Assembly: GCA_021324885.1 (NCBI GenBank)
Contig: JAJPIF010000011.1
Location: 124,001 to 188,000 of the forward strand
Direction: 5' to 3'
DNA: 64,000 nucleotides
Origin: Pseudomonadota bacterium
GTDB lineage: Bacteria > Desulfobacterota > Binatia > Binatales > Binataceae
A program made the position numbers and the translations under genes. Shown here piece by piece: positions 51,097 through 60,953 of this stretch. How positions within the stretch are numbered: the first letter of the stretch is position 1; each line of letters starts with the position of its first letter. Below the pieces are notes generated by a model, which saw only the letters and a list, made by a program, of their open reading frames with translations, had not been told where the DNA came from and did no database searches.

Positions 51097-52209
51097 TCAG
51101 ATCCCATACAGGGAGGCGGCGTTGCCATATACGATTTTATGACGATCGCTCTGCGCGACTCCGCGAAACATTTCTTCAATCACCTGCTGCGATTGCGGCC
51201 AGGTGCTGTCGTTATGAGGATAATCAGATCCCCACATCAGGATGTCGCTGCCCGTGCTTTCCAGCGTCAGAATTCCGGGCCTGTCGTTCTGAAATACGCA
51301 CTTGATTTGACGCTTGAAAAAATCGCTGGGCAGCATATCGGACCTGATATGTCTTTCATAGCGCGGTCCCTTGCGCAGATACACGTGGTCCATCCGCTTG
51401 AGCAGATGGGCCACCCAGCCGCAATCGCTTTCCACGCAGAGCACGCGCAATCCCGGATGGCGCTCCAGAACTCCGGCGAAGATCATCATCGCAAGCTGAC
51501 GTTGGAGCAAGGCGGGGGCGACGGTGTAATCGGCCAGGAAATGGTTGAGGCGGCCGCTGCCTTCCTCGCCGCCGAACACCGGCGCCGTTCCCGCAAACAG
51601 ATGGAAGCTCGCCATGATGTCGTTGGATTCCAGTTCCGTCCACAGCGGCTCCCACAGCGGATTGTCGTAATAGCGCGACGCCGGAGGATGGGCGTCGATT
51701 AGAACGTTGACGTATCCCTGGGCGGAAATCCGGCGCAGTTCGGCGAGGGCCAGGTTCAGATCGGCGGTGGGCAGAATGGCGACGCCCTTGAGGCGCCCAG
51801 GTGCCGCGGAACAGTACTCGTGCAGCCAGTCATTGTAGGCGCGGGCACAGGCGATCTGGATCGAGGCGTCTGTGATGGTGGAAAACAGTTGCATCGCATA
51901 GCTGGGATAAAGCACTTCCGCGATCACGCCGTCGGCTTCCATCTCACGCAGGCGGGCGGTGGGTTCCCACGCGCCTTTCGGCACATCAGCGAAACTCATC
52001 GCCGAACTGGTCTTGCCCTGCCAGGCGCCGGCGCTGGCGAAAGCGGCCAGCGAGGTCACCATCCCATTGGGAAAATGCCAGGCTTCGCCGAGTTTGTCGT
52101 CCGCGCCGCAATAAGGCACCTGGCCGCGCAGGGCCCGGTCAACACGGCTGGTAAAAAGATCCGGTGTCTCGCAAATGTGAGAGTCGGCTGAAATCGTCGC
52201 TGATGCCAT
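51097..52209 (-). CDS. Amidohydrolase-2 family metal-dependent hydrolase/decarboxylase
   Basis: 370 residues, the third family member in the window. N-terminal metal motif ISADSHICE (6-14), central DAHPPASRYYDNPLW and SFHLFAGTAP, CVESDCGWVAHLLKRMDHVY, and MWGSDYPHNDSTWP near the end. Compared with the other members it is shorter in the middle. Probably decarboxylates or hydrolyses a small aromatic or carboxylic compound. It is upstream of the NIPSNAP-like and K+ channel genes on the same strand. Confidence 0.9.
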   Translation of the reverse strand: MASATISADSHICETPDLFTSRVDRALRGQVPYCGADDKLGEAWHFPNGMVTSLAAFASAGAWQGKTSSAMSFADVPKGAWEPTARLREMEADGVIAEVLYPSYAMQLFSTITDASIQIACARAYNDWLHEYCSAAPGRLKGVAILPTADLNLALAELRRISAQGYVNVLIDAHPPASRYYDNPLWEPLWTELESNDIMASFHLFAGTAPVFGGEEGSGRLNHFLADYTVAPALLQRQLAMMIFAGVLERHPGLRVLCVESDCGWVAHLLKRMDHVYLRKGPRYERHIRSDMLPSDFFKRQIKCVFQNDRPGILTLESTGSDILMWGSDYPHNDSTWPQSQQVIEEMFRGVAQSDRHKIVYGNAASLYGI

Positions 52210-52392
52210 GGCGCTGACCCCTTTTGGCGCGGCCGCTGATGCCCCGCCTCATCTGTCAGTGCCGGATCGTTTGCCGTCCGCGTTCGAAAAGTCAAGGTCG
52301 AATGCCAACTCGAGTCAACTTCGCCGCGGGAGCGGGGTTTGATTGTAGCAGGCATGGTTCGTGGCGTATTTTAAGCAAAATTCGATGGAGGG

Positions 52393-53046
52393 ATGCTCAT
52401 GACCCGCGAGTTCGAGTTCACCCGGCTCCTGCGCGCTTATCGCAAAGGTATCATCAGCGAACAGACCTTCGAGGCGGAGATGGCCCTGCTGGAGGGTAAC
52501 GGCGGCGGCTTCACCGCGATGGGCAAAACCTATGGCTGCGAGCGCGACGCGATCGTTGCCTACATCCAGCGCGCGCGCAATGGCGAGGCGGCGGGGGCCG
52601 CGGCCCTGTCCAACTGGGCCGGCGTGTGCAAAACCGATTGCATGCGCAGCGCTCTGCGCACAATCGCCGAGCGCGAAGCCTATCACGTGCGAGTGATGGA
52701 TCGAAAACTCAGCGATCTCGGTGCTCAATGCGAAAAGGCCGCCGATCCGGAGCTCGACAAATTCATCAGTATGCAGTCCGATCCCAACATCAGTGATCTG
52801 GATAAACTGCGCCGGATCGTATCCAGCTTCGGCAACCCCGAGGAAATCATCAAACCGATTCACGACTTCGTCAGTTTGATCAAAGATGACCTCGATGCCA
52901 AAGAGATGTTGACGCTGTGGGCGGAGGACGAGTACTCAAGCCTCAAATGGTTTGTGCACGCCTTCACCGCGCTGGGAGGCTCGCTCGAAGAGGCCGGGAA
53001 TGCCGCTGCGGCCGGCATGTCTTCGGCCCAAGCGCCGCAAAACTGA
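52393..53046 (+). CDS. Hypothetical protein, possibly ferritin-like
   Basis: 217 residues, strongly helical, no signal peptide. One ferritin-type EAYH (ExxH) occurs in TIAEREAYHVRVMDRKL, and a second acidic helix is LTLWAEDEYSSLKWF; the complete pair of ExxH motifs of a di-iron ferritin is not visible. A short strong N-terminus (REFEFTRLLRAYRKGIISEQTFEAEM, quoted in part) resembles four-helix-bundle proteins near rubrerythrins. The function is a guess. GGAGG lies 7 bases before ATG. Confidence 0.6.
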   Translation: MLMTREFEFTRLLRAYRKGIISEQTFEAEMALLEGNGGGFTAMGKTYGCERDAIVAYIQRARNGEAAGAAALSNWAGVCKTDCMRSALRTIAEREAYHVRVMDRKLSDLGAQCEKAADPELDKFISMQSDPNISDLDKLRRIVSSFGNPEEIIKPIHDFVSLIKDDLDAKEMLTLWAEDEYSSLKWFVHAFTALGGSLEEAGNAAAAGMSSAQAPQN

Positions 53047-53178
53047 GTAAGCTTCGTGCCGGGCCGCCGGCAAACTGAAGGTTGTCCGCTGAGCCCATGT
53101 ACGGGTCTTGCGCGCCCGCGGCGCATCGCGATGGATCTGGGCCGCCGCAAAACCCTGTCTCCGGCGTAAAGTCGAAAG

Positions 53179-54264
53179 ATGGATCTCGCGGTTAAGCCGC
53201 CGATACTGCCGATGCTCTCCAGACGCATCGCGGAGATTCCGGCGCGCGGAGATTGGATCTTCGAGCCGAAATGGGATGGCTTCCGCGCGCTGGTCTTTCG
53301 CGGTGCGGACGAGGTTGTGATCCAGAGCCGCGACGCAAAATCGCTTAACCGCTATTTCCCTGAATTGCTCGAACCGATACGCGCGCAGATACCGCCGCGA
53401 TGCGTGCTCGATGGCGAAGTGGTTATTGCACGGGACGGCGAACTGGATTTCGAGGCGCTCCAACTCCGCATCCATCCGGCGGCCTCGCGGGTGAAGCTGC
53501 TGTCGCAACAAACGCCGGCCTCGATCGTATTCTTCGACCTGCTCTGCGCCGACAATCGCGACCTGCGCGGCGAGCCGTTTGAAAACCGCCGCCGCAAACT
53601 CCAATCGTTGCTGGCTTGCGCAAAGCCGCCGCTCCATCTGACGCCCGCCACGCGTGATGCCGCGGTCGCAGCGGACTGGTTTCGCCGTTTCGAAGGCGCG
53701 GGGCTCGACGGAGTGATGGCGAAGCCTGCTGCGGGGATCTACCAGCCTGGCAAGCGCGTCATGTTCAAGGTCAAGCACGAGCGCGATTGCGATTGCGTCG
53801 TGGCAGGTTTTCGATGGCACAAAAACGGGGAGGGCAGGGCGGTCGGCTCGCTGCTGCTGGGCCTTTACGACGAGGCGGGCGCGTTGCAGCACGTGGGCGT
53901 CTGCGCCAGCTTTACCGACCGCAAGCGGCACGAACTGGTCGATTTTCTCGCGCCCTACCGGCGCGATGCGCTTGTGGATCATCCGTGGAAGAGGTGGGCT
54001 GAGCTTGGCGCGGGCGCCGCCCAAGGCGGTAATCGGATGCCCGGAGGGCAGAGCCGATGGAGCCAGGGCAAGGACCTGTCGTGGGAGCCGTTGCGGCCCG
54101 AACTGGTGGTCGAAGTCGCGTATGAGCATATGCAGGGCGCGCGCTTTCGTCACATCGCGCAATTTCGAAGATGGCGTCCCGACAAGAAGCCCAGGGACTG
54201 CACCTACGCGCAACTTGAAGTCGTGCCGCCCCACGAGCTGGCGGAGATTTTCGCGGGCCGCTGA
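53179..54264 (+). CDS. ATP-dependent DNA ligase (LigC-like)
   Basis: 361 residues. The adenylated lysine lies in KWDGFR (Lys31), then GEVV, ASIVFFDLLCAD, GLDGVMAKPA, VMFKVKHERDCDCVV, and a C-terminal OB-fold. This is the LigC branch used in repair, distinct from replicative LigA. It is convergent with a LigD-type polymerase domain (3 bases apart). Together they supply the two catalytic halves of bacterial end-joining; Ku is not in the window. Confidence 0.94.
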   Translation: MDLAVKPPILPMLSRRIAEIPARGDWIFEPKWDGFRALVFRGADEVVIQSRDAKSLNRYFPELLEPIRAQIPPRCVLDGEVVIARDGELDFEALQLRIHPAASRVKLLSQQTPASIVFFDLLCADNRDLRGEPFENRRRKLQSLLACAKPPLHLTPATRDAAVAADWFRRFEGAGLDGVMAKPAAGIYQPGKRVMFKVKHERDCDCVVAGFRWHKNGEGRAVGSLLLGLYDEAGALQHVGVCASFTDRKRHELVDFLAPYRRDALVDHPWKRWAELGAGAAQGGNRMPGGQSRWSQGKDLSWEPLRPELVVEVAYEHMQGARFRHIAQFRRWRPDKKPRDCTYAQLEVVPPHELAEIFAGR

Positions 54265-54267
54265 GCC

Positions 54268-55578
54268 TCAGCTATGCTGATTCGAAAAGCGCCTCATGCG
54301 CCATTGGCGGGTCGGATCGTCGTCGGGGTCGGGAGCTTCCTGCGCGGGGCGGATCTCTTCAGGCACATGGCGAAGATTTACCCGGATTCGAGTCCAGGTC
54401 GAGGACCGGCCGCGCATCGAATCAACCAGAACATCGTCGGGGGCAAGCAGTGCGGCGGCTGCGGGATATTTGCTCTTCCACCGTTCCAGCCCGGCCAGCG
54501 CGGCGTCTTTACTGGGAGAATTCGCCACCACGATCAGCGGCATTTTCGTGCGCGGCTTTTTCGCGGCGGATTTGGCGCGCGAGGGCGCGACGCGCGTCCC
54601 CTCGCCCGCCATCTTGCGAAAGTGCGGCGGCCACGGTGCGTCGCCCAGTCCGGCGGCGGCGTCTCTTGCGGCGAGTTCGAGCAATGGCTCCAACGAGCCC
54701 GGCGCGCGGTCGATGTCCCTATGCGGGTCACCCCTTTCAGCGAAACGCCGCGGCACGCTAAAGACGGTGAAATCGCCCGGCTCGCAGTCGGGTACCTCAT
54801 GCCAATAAAGCGGCGTGGACACGCGAGCATCGGGCAGCGGGCGCACCGAATACGCCGAGCACGTGGTGCGATCCTTCGCGTTCTGGTTGTAATCGAGGAA
54901 CACGCCGTGGCGCTCCTCCTTCCACCATTTGGAGCTGGCCAGCGTCGGGGCGCGGCGCTCGATTTCGCGCGAGAGCGCCAGCGCGGCCCGGCGCACCTCG
55001 TCGAAGGTCCAGCGCGGATGAATTCGCACATTGATATGCATGCCGCGCGAACCGCTGGTCTTGGGCCATCCTTGCAGTCCGGTCTCCTCCAGCAGCGATT
55101 TCACTTCCAGCGCCACCAGGCGCACGTCGGCCCAGGCTACCCCGGGGCACGGATCGAGATCGACCCGCAGTTCGTCGGGATGTTCAAGGTCGCCGCAGCG
55201 CACGGGATGGGGATGCAGTTCGAGGCACCCGAGATTGACGATCCACGCCAAACCGGCGGCGTCGTCCACCACGATTTCTTCCGCGACACGCCCGGAAGGA
55301 AAAGCCAGAGTGACGGTTCGCAGCCAGCCGGGACGTTTTACCGGAGCGCGCTTTTGGTAGAAAGCTTCGCCCTCGGCTCCGTCCACGAAGCGTTTGAGTA
55401 CCAGCGGGCGGTCGCGGATTGCGTTGAGCGCGCCGGGCGCGACCGCCAGATAATAGCGGACGATATCAAGTTTCGAGAGCTTGACCTGGCGCGAAAAATA
55501 GAGTTTTTCCGGATGCGTGATGCGCACCTCACGCCCATCGATCGTGAGCAGCTCTACGCTTTCGTTTTTTGCCACCAA
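54268..55578 (-). CDS. LigD-type polymerase/primase domain protein
   Basis: 436 residues: residues about 15-290 form the LigD polymerase domain (ITHPEKLYF, RPLVLKRFVDG, LRVDLDPCPG with metal aspartates, TSGSRGMHINVRI, PLYWHEV). The last 130 residues are a Lys/Ala-rich linker and a small helical domain (ALAGLERWKSKYPAAAALLA) that I do not recognise. It fills gaps and adds ribonucleotides at broken ends. The ligase is encoded by the convergent gene, so the usual LigD fusion is split here. Confidence 0.9.
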   Translation of the reverse strand: MVAKNESVELLTIDGREVRITHPEKLYFSRQVKLSKLDIVRYYLAVAPGALNAIRDRPLVLKRFVDGAEGEAFYQKRAPVKRPGWLRTVTLAFPSGRVAEEIVVDDAAGLAWIVNLGCLELHPHPVRCGDLEHPDELRVDLDPCPGVAWADVRLVALEVKSLLEETGLQGWPKTSGSRGMHINVRIHPRWTFDEVRRAALALSREIERRAPTLASSKWWKEERHGVFLDYNQNAKDRTTCSAYSVRPLPDARVSTPLYWHEVPDCEPGDFTVFSVPRRFAERGDPHRDIDRAPGSLEPLLELAARDAAAGLGDAPWPPHFRKMAGEGTRVAPSRAKSAAKKPRTKMPLIVVANSPSKDAALAGLERWKSKYPAAAALLAPDDVLVDSMRGRSSTWTRIRVNLRHVPEEIRPAQEAPDPDDDPTRQWRMRRFSNQHS

Positions 55579-55830
55579 AAACAGTTTACGCCGATTCGCA
55601 CAAATAGTCGGACGATCGCAGCGTCGCGAGCAGTTCGAGGGTCTGGTTCATGCGGATTTCCATCCGCCCAAAGCGGCTGACGCAGTGAGGGAGAGTAACA
55701 GCGGCGTCGTTCGGGATTTTTTGACAGAACTTGTGACCGCTAAGCGGCGGCCGCCGCACGCTGGTCAAAGGCGCCGCGCTCCAGTAGTAATGTCTGTCCG
55801 AAGGCGCCTGGCACCTCACAGGATGGATTT

Positions 55831-56124
55831 ATGTTTCGTGCCGTGGTTATTTTCGTGATTCTTGCCGGAATTGGCGTGTACGTTGGATGGCGCTATCACG
55901 CCCAGGACCAGGCCCGGATCGCGAGACAATCACGTCAGCTTGACGATTTAGCCGCGCAACTCGACCAGCTTAAGCGCGACAACGATCAACTGCACGCGCA
56001 GCTTGACAAGGTTCAGGAGGAAAACAACAACCTTAAGACCTACAACGACATGCTGCAAAAGGCGCTGGAAACGGCGAAGGTCACCGGCAAAGTCCCCCTC
56101 GTCCCGCCATACCCGCCCAAGTAG
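55831..56124 (+). CDS. Single-span coiled-coil protein
   Basis: 97 residues: one N-terminal span (VVIFVILAGIGVYVGW), then a long coiled coil (QSRQLDDLAAQLDQLKRDNDQ... with heptad Leu), ending KVPLVPPYPPK. Its N-terminus is inside and the coil is periplasmic. The layout resembles FtsL/FtsB- or DUF-type spacer proteins, but no family is recognised. It is convergent with the deformylase gene. Confidence 0.7.
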   Translation: MFRAVVIFVILAGIGVYVGWRYHAQDQARIARQSRQLDDLAAQLDQLKRDNDQLHAQLDKVQEENNNLKTYNDMLQKALETAKVTGKVPLVPPYPPK

Positions 56125-56130
56125 AGCCGT

Positions 56131-56682
56131 TCATTTGCGAGGCGCACCCGAGCCCGCCTCCAGCACATAACGCTGGAATTCCGCCAGATGCGACAGCGTG
56201 CGCATGTCGCGCATCCGATCCAGGTAAACTTCGCCCTTGAGATGGTCGGTTTCGTGCTGGATGACGCGGGCATGAAAATCCTCCGCGATTATATCCAGCG
56301 GCTCGGCATTGCGTCCGAGCGCCTGCACGCGCAAACGCTTGAAGCGCGGCACCACGCCTCTCATGTCGGGAATCGACAGGCATCCTTCGTAACCATCAAC
56401 CAGCTCATTGTCGAGGATCGTGACAACCGGGTTGATCAGCACGGTGAGCGGTACAGAGGGAGCATCGGGGTAGCGCGGATTGCGCTCGACCTCCAGCACC
56501 GCGACTTGAATCGGCAGATGGATCTGGGTTGCGGCCAGCCCGACGCCGCTGTACTCGTGCATCGTTTCCACCATGTCATCGATCAGGACCTGGAAATCGT
56601 GGGTCTTGATTTCCTCGGCCGTGACCTGGCGGGCGGCCATCCGCACGATTGGATGGCCTAGACGCGCAACCTTCAGGATCAT
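56131..56682 (-). CDS. def: Peptide deformylase
   Basis: 183 residues with the three deformylase motifs: GVGLAATQ (motif 1), EGCLSIP (motif 2, metal Cys) and QHETDHLKG (motif 3, HExxH with the metal histidines). It removes the N-formyl group from new proteins. No methionyl-tRNA formyltransferase gene is in view. GGTTGAACGCCG lies before the ATG; the ribosome site is weak. Confidence 0.97.
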   Translation of the reverse strand: MILKVARLGHPIVRMAARQVTAEEIKTHDFQVLIDDMVETMHEYSGVGLAATQIHLPIQVAVLEVERNPRYPDAPSVPLTVLINPVVTILDNELVDGYEGCLSIPDMRGVVPRFKRLRVQALGRNAEPLDIIAEDFHARVIQHETDHLKGEVYLDRMRDMRTLSHLAEFQRYVLEAGSGAPRK

Positions 56683-56928
56683 CGGCGTTCAACCTCTGAG
56701 CGAACAATAGCGTTACGCAGCCCCTGGTTGAAGCGCCCGGATAACTCGGACCCGGGGTCGCAGCGACTCGCCGGGTTGCTTGTTCACCCCGTGCCCGCTG
56801 TCGACACCCGGGCCGCGCCGTCAATTAGCGCGAAGCAAGCAATTGCGCCTCTGGTTCTCCGATAATACATTGCAAGGAACCCAAGAATTCGTAAGCTCTA
56901 ACCCTCAATCGCGTGCGGGGGAACGGCG

Positions 56929-57228
56929 ATGAAACTGGTTGTCGGGGCAGCTTTGTCAGCGTGGCTTCTGATGGCGCCGCCGATCGACACCGGCTGGAGG
57001 GCCGATTTCGATCCGAGCACTCCGCTTTATCGATGGTCAGTCGTGAACGCCTACGACACCGAGCAGGAATGCAACATGGTCCGTGGATGGCGCATCATGA
57101 ACGCGATGCGCACGCTCGAGCATTCCGCGGATCTGGTCAAGCGCAAGCGCCATCGCCGGCTGCTGATTTGGGATTACCTCTGGGAATGCGCCAACAGCAG
57201 CGATCCGCGTCTGCATCCCCCGAAGTAG
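56929..57228 (+). CDS. Small exported hypothetical protein
   Basis: 99 residues: an N-terminal hydrophobic stretch (LVVGAALSAWLLMAPP) that looks like a signal peptide, then a soluble region with two cysteines (QECNMV, ECANSS) that might form a disulfide. No known family is recognised. GGGGAACGGCG precedes the ATG. Convergent with the large surface protein, separated by a bidirectional hairpin. Confidence 0.55.
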   Translation: MKLVVGAALSAWLLMAPPIDTGWRADFDPSTPLYRWSVVNAYDTEQECNMVRGWRIMNAMRTLEHSADLVKRKRHRRLLIWDYLWECANSSDPRLHPPK

Positions 57229-57259
57229 CAGACAACCTCCGCCACACCGAATTATCCGC

Positions 57260-57292
57260 GCGCGGGAGCCTGAATTAAGGAGGCTCCCGCGC
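57260..57292. terminator. 11-bp hairpin between convergent genes
   Basis: GCGCGGGAGCC (57260-57270) pairs perfectly with GGCTCCCGCGC (57282-57292), loop of 11. It lies between the stop at 57228 (plus) and the stop at 57303 (minus), so it could end both transcripts. No T-run is present on either side. Confidence 0.55.
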
Positions 57293-57302
57293 CGGATTGG
57301 AT

Positions 57303-60300
57303 CTACTTCAGCGTGAATGCGCCGCCCGGGTCGCTGCCGGTGCTGGTGAACGGCACGAAGGGCGGATTAAACGCCTGGACGTAGGATGCGGACTTGTTCG
57401 CCGCCGCGGGCACGGTGAAGCTGAAGCTGTCCTCATTGATAAACGTCAGCGGAATTGCCGGAGCGCCCCCCGACAGCCCGCCCAGGTTCACCACCCCGCC
57501 GCCGCTGGTCGTATTGAAGAAGTTGATCACGGTCAGGGTGGAAAACCCGGTCCCGTTGACGGTGATCGTCGAGCCGGACTGCGTTACCGAAAGCACCTGG
57601 ATTTTTGCGCCGAGCGGCACCGAAACCGCATTGCTCTTCCTGCTGTAGAGGTGATCCACGCCGGCGTTGCTGATGACGAACGAACCCGGCCCGGTCGCCG
57701 GCGAATTCGGCAGTCCCTTGGCTGGCAGCACGAAGGTCAAAAGCGTCGGGGTCAGACCGGGGTCGCCGGGGTTGATGAAAAAAGGCCCCACCTTTCCACC
57801 GATGCAGGCGCAGAACAGGTCGATTGCCACGCCGTTGGTGGTGTCGAATCCGGTGCCGCCGAGCTGCACCGTCGTGCCCTGCGGTACGACGGTCTCCACA
57901 TTGTCGATCGCATAGGCCGGATTGCTGCTGGTCGCCGCCAGACCCACGCCGTTGATCGTGGTGAGAGACGGTATTCCAGCCGCGGCCGAGCCCTGTAAAA
58001 GCGCATAGGCGAGGTTGGATGACTGGAAGCCCGTGTCGGTATTGACCACCTCCACCGCCACGAATCCTTCGCCCAACGAAATGGTTGCCGGGACCGGAAC
58101 CACCATCGAAGTTGAACCGTGAGGAGTATCAGGAGAGAGCGGTCCCGCATTTGCTGGTCCCGAGGAAGTGGCGACGAAGAAATTGATTTTGGAGCCGGGG
58201 GTAAAGCCCGAGCCGGTGATGCTGAAACTGCCGCCCACCAAAACTACACTCGGAATACTGCTGATGATCGGCCCCGATCGCGGTGTAGCTGTCGCAGTGG
58301 GCGTGGGAGTCGCGGTCGCCGTCGCAGTCCCGATGACGGTGATGGTAGCGGTTGCGGTGACGGTTTGCGTTGGGGTCGGCGTCAGACCTGGAGTTGGTGT
58401 GGCCGTTATGCTCGGGCTGGGCACCGGGCTCGGACAGACGGTGCTGCTGGGGTCAAGCTTGGTGATGAAGGCGTTGGTGGTTCCCGCCGCGAACGCATTG
58501 TTGCTGAACTGGAAGGCGGCGGCGTTGACCGGGAAGTCGCCCGAAAAAGTCGCTCCCGAGACGTAAATCTTGCCCGTCGAATCGATCGCGATCGCACCGG
58601 CCACGTCGATCTGGCTGCCGCCCAGATAAGTTGAAAACTTCAGTTGCGCGGACGCAGGCGTGGCGTTGGGGTCAAGAACGCTGACGAACGCATCCGCCGG
58701 GTCGTTGGCGCCGATCGTAGACAGAGGTCCGCAGGTGTTGGCAACTGGGAACGTGGTCGAACTCGCGGCGCCGGTCAGATAAATCTCGCCCGTCGTGCTG
58801 TCGACGGTGACGTCGGTTGCGGCGTCACCCGGACGGATCGGAGAGGTCAGCAGGCTTGCGGCGCCGCCGATGTACGTCGAATAGACCAGTTGTTTGGACG
58901 GAGTCTGGCTCGGATTCAGTTCGGTCACGAAACCGTTGGCGCCGCCAAGACCGCCCGCGTTGGAGCTGGGTTGATATGCAGGCTTGCTGCCGTTGGTGGG
59001 AAAATCCGACGACACGGCGACGCCGCTCACGTAAATGTTATCGCTGGAATCAAGCGCAATGCCTGACGCGAGATCCCCGAATGTCCCTACAAATGGAATC
59101 GATAAACCACTGCCGCCCAGGTAGGTCGAATACAGCAGCGATGCAGCCCCGCTCTGGCTGGGATCGATCTCGGAGACGACTGCATTTTGCACTCCCAGAG
59201 GAAAGCCGAGATTGCTGGACTGAAAAGCATTTTTGGTTGGATAGTTGGACGAAAACGTGGCGCCGGTTACATATAGCCGGCCTTTGCTATCGACCGCGAT
59301 GCGGTCCAGCGATTCGCCTCCCGTCGTGGTTCCAGTGCCGCCCAGGAAGCTGGAATAGATCAGCGACTTGCCGCCTCCAGCAATAACCTGGACGTAACCG
59401 GCACTGTTGCTGTGGGTGTCCGGATTAGTGGACTGGAATGCGCCCGCAGTTACCACGAAATCGCCGGCCCCCGCCCGCGTATTGCCGGCAGCGTAGGCGG
59501 CGCAATTGCTGGAACAGCCGGGTTCGATCGCGATACCACTGACCGGCGCCCCGCTGCTCCCGTGTACGAAACACGAATATATGAGTCCGCTGCCCGTCGG
59601 ATTAAGCTCGGCCACAAAGCCGTTGTTGTCATCTGGCGCGCTGCCATTGAGACCGGTGCCAAAGGTTCCGCAGTTGGCATTCGGGAAGTTGTGCGAGTAC
59701 GTTAATCCCCCCACGTATGCGTCGCCGCTGCCATCAACCGCGATAGCGGTCCCCTGGTCGCCATCGTTGCCCGGCGTGCACGGACTGGTGCTGCATCCGC
59801 TGCCGCCCAGGTAAGTGGAATAGACCAGCGAAGCTGCGCCGCTCTTACCGGGGTCGAACCTGGCCACAAAACCATTGGGCGTGGTGTTTGGACTGGCCTG
59901 GTTGGTGCTTTGAAAGGAACCCGGCGTCGCTGGGAAATTGGAGGAAAATGCGATACCGGTCGCGTAGACTGTGTTGCCAGGACCCAGTGCTAGCGAGATC
60001 GCGCCGTCGGAAAAATTCAGCGAGGTAATCTGGGACGGCAGCGTCGGAAAGCCCTGGATTGGTCCGCTGCGGTCGCCTTTTCCACCCAAATAGGTCGAAT
60101 AAAGGATCTCCGGGTCGATCACCAGGGGTGTCGCCGGATCGTGCGGGGCCAAAGCCAACGTGATCGTGGCTTTACCCGCGTGGGCCGCGCTCACGATATA
60201 GTGCGCGTCGATTACATGGCGCCGGCCCGCCCGGGTGTCTTGATAAACCTTCGGCCTGCGCATCATCAGATCACCCGCGACCGTGCTGAGAATCAGGTCT

Positions 60301-60953
60301 CCCGATTGACTGAGCTGCGTTTTCCGGGCGCCTTCGATTTGCAGCTCAATGGCCCGGGTATCGGCTCCGGGCGCGGCGATCAAATCATATTCCAGCGCTT
60401 GCGGGGTGCCATGATAAATCAGGTCTATGCCGGGATAGACGGAACGATATTTGACGCGCGCGTAAGTCGGTATGCCCGTATGCCAGTGCGCCGGGTCATT
60501 GCCAATCAAATAGTTGACCCGCCCCGGCAACGGATCGATTCCCTCGACTCGAGTCGCGCTGTTTGCGCTCGCCAGATTTATCCAGACCGAGGCGGTATTC
60601 ATCTTTACTTTGCGATCGGCGCTAGATTTGGGGCCCGAGCCATCGCTGGAAACCACCGCCCGCCGCAGAGAAAGCACAGTTCCGCTTGTGGTCAGGAACA
60701 CGGTGTAACCGGGGCCATGTGAGAGGAAACGCACGCGGGGATCGGTCTGGCCGCGATTTTGCTCGAAGTAAATGGGAAGCGTTGTGTAATCGGGACGGGG
60801 CGCTTCAGCCCCTTCAGAACCGCGGACTCCGTGCCAATGACGAAACGGCCACCGGCCCGCCGACGCCGCTATCGCGCTTACCAGTACCGCAACCGCGATT
60901 GAACCGTAGGGCAAAAAGTCAAGGCAACTCAAGCTCCGCAAGATCCGACGCAT
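57303..60953 (-). CDS. Large exported SBBP-repeat / IPT-TIG surface protein
   Basis: 1216 residues. N-terminal membrane or signal segment, then a DUF7948-type region (YFEQNRGQTDPRVRFLSHG), about seven SBBP beta-propeller-like repeats each with a YSTYLGG-like core, and at about 860-920 a Thr/Pro/Ala-rich spacer (TPTPTQTVTATATITV and similar). Three IPT/TIG immunoglobulin-like domains (VVLVGGSFSITGSGF, QGTTVQLGGTGFD, SGSTITVNGTGFS) end the protein. It is an extracellular or surface adhesin-like protein. No sortase or outer-membrane anchor is seen at the C-terminus; the nearest genes do not give a secretion partner. Confidence 0.88.
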   Translation of the reverse strand: MRRILRSLSCLDFLPYGSIAVAVLVSAIAASAGRWPFRHWHGVRGSEGAEAPRPDYTTLPIYFEQNRGQTDPRVRFLSHGPGYTVFLTTSGTVLSLRRAVVSSDGSGPKSSADRKVKMNTASVWINLASANSATRVEGIDPLPGRVNYLIGNDPAHWHTGIPTYARVKYRSVYPGIDLIYHGTPQALEYDLIAAPGADTRAIELQIEGARKTQLSQSGDLILSTVAGDLMMRRPKVYQDTRAGRRHVIDAHYIVSAAHAGKATITLALAPHDPATPLVIDPEILYSTYLGGKGDRSGPIQGFPTLPSQITSLNFSDGAISLALGPGNTVYATGIAFSSNFPATPGSFQSTNQASPNTTPNGFVARFDPGKSGAASLVYSTYLGGSGCSTSPCTPGNDGDQGTAIAVDGSGDAYVGGLTYSHNFPNANCGTFGTGLNGSAPDDNNGFVAELNPTGSGLIYSCFVHGSSGAPVSGIAIEPGCSSNCAAYAAGNTRAGAGDFVVTAGAFQSTNPDTHSNSAGYVQVIAGGGKSLIYSSFLGGTGTTTGGESLDRIAVDSKGRLYVTGATFSSNYPTKNAFQSSNLGFPLGVQNAVVSEIDPSQSGAASLLYSTYLGGSGLSIPFVGTFGDLASGIALDSSDNIYVSGVAVSSDFPTNGSKPAYQPSSNAGGLGGANGFVTELNPSQTPSKQLVYSTYIGGAASLLTSPIRPGDAATDVTVDSTTGEIYLTGAASSTTFPVANTCGPLSTIGANDPADAFVSVLDPNATPASAQLKFSTYLGGSQIDVAGAIAIDSTGKIYVSGATFSGDFPVNAAAFQFSNNAFAAGTTNAFITKLDPSSTVCPSPVPSPSITATPTPGLTPTPTQTVTATATITVIGTATATATPTPTATATPRSGPIISSIPSVVLVGGSFSITGSGFTPGSKINFFVATSSGPANAGPLSPDTPHGSTSMVVPVPATISLGEGFVAVEVVNTDTGFQSSNLAYALLQGSAAAGIPSLTTINGVGLAATSSNPAYAIDNVETVVPQGTTVQLGGTGFDTTNGVAIDLFCACIGGKVGPFFINPGDPGLTPTLLTFVLPAKGLPNSPATGPGSFVISNAGVDHLYSRKSNAVSVPLGAKIQVLSVTQSGSTITVNGTGFSTLTVINFFNTTSGGGVVNLGGLSGGAPAIPLTFINEDSFSFTVPAAANKSASYVQAFNPPFVPFTSTGSDPGGAFTLK

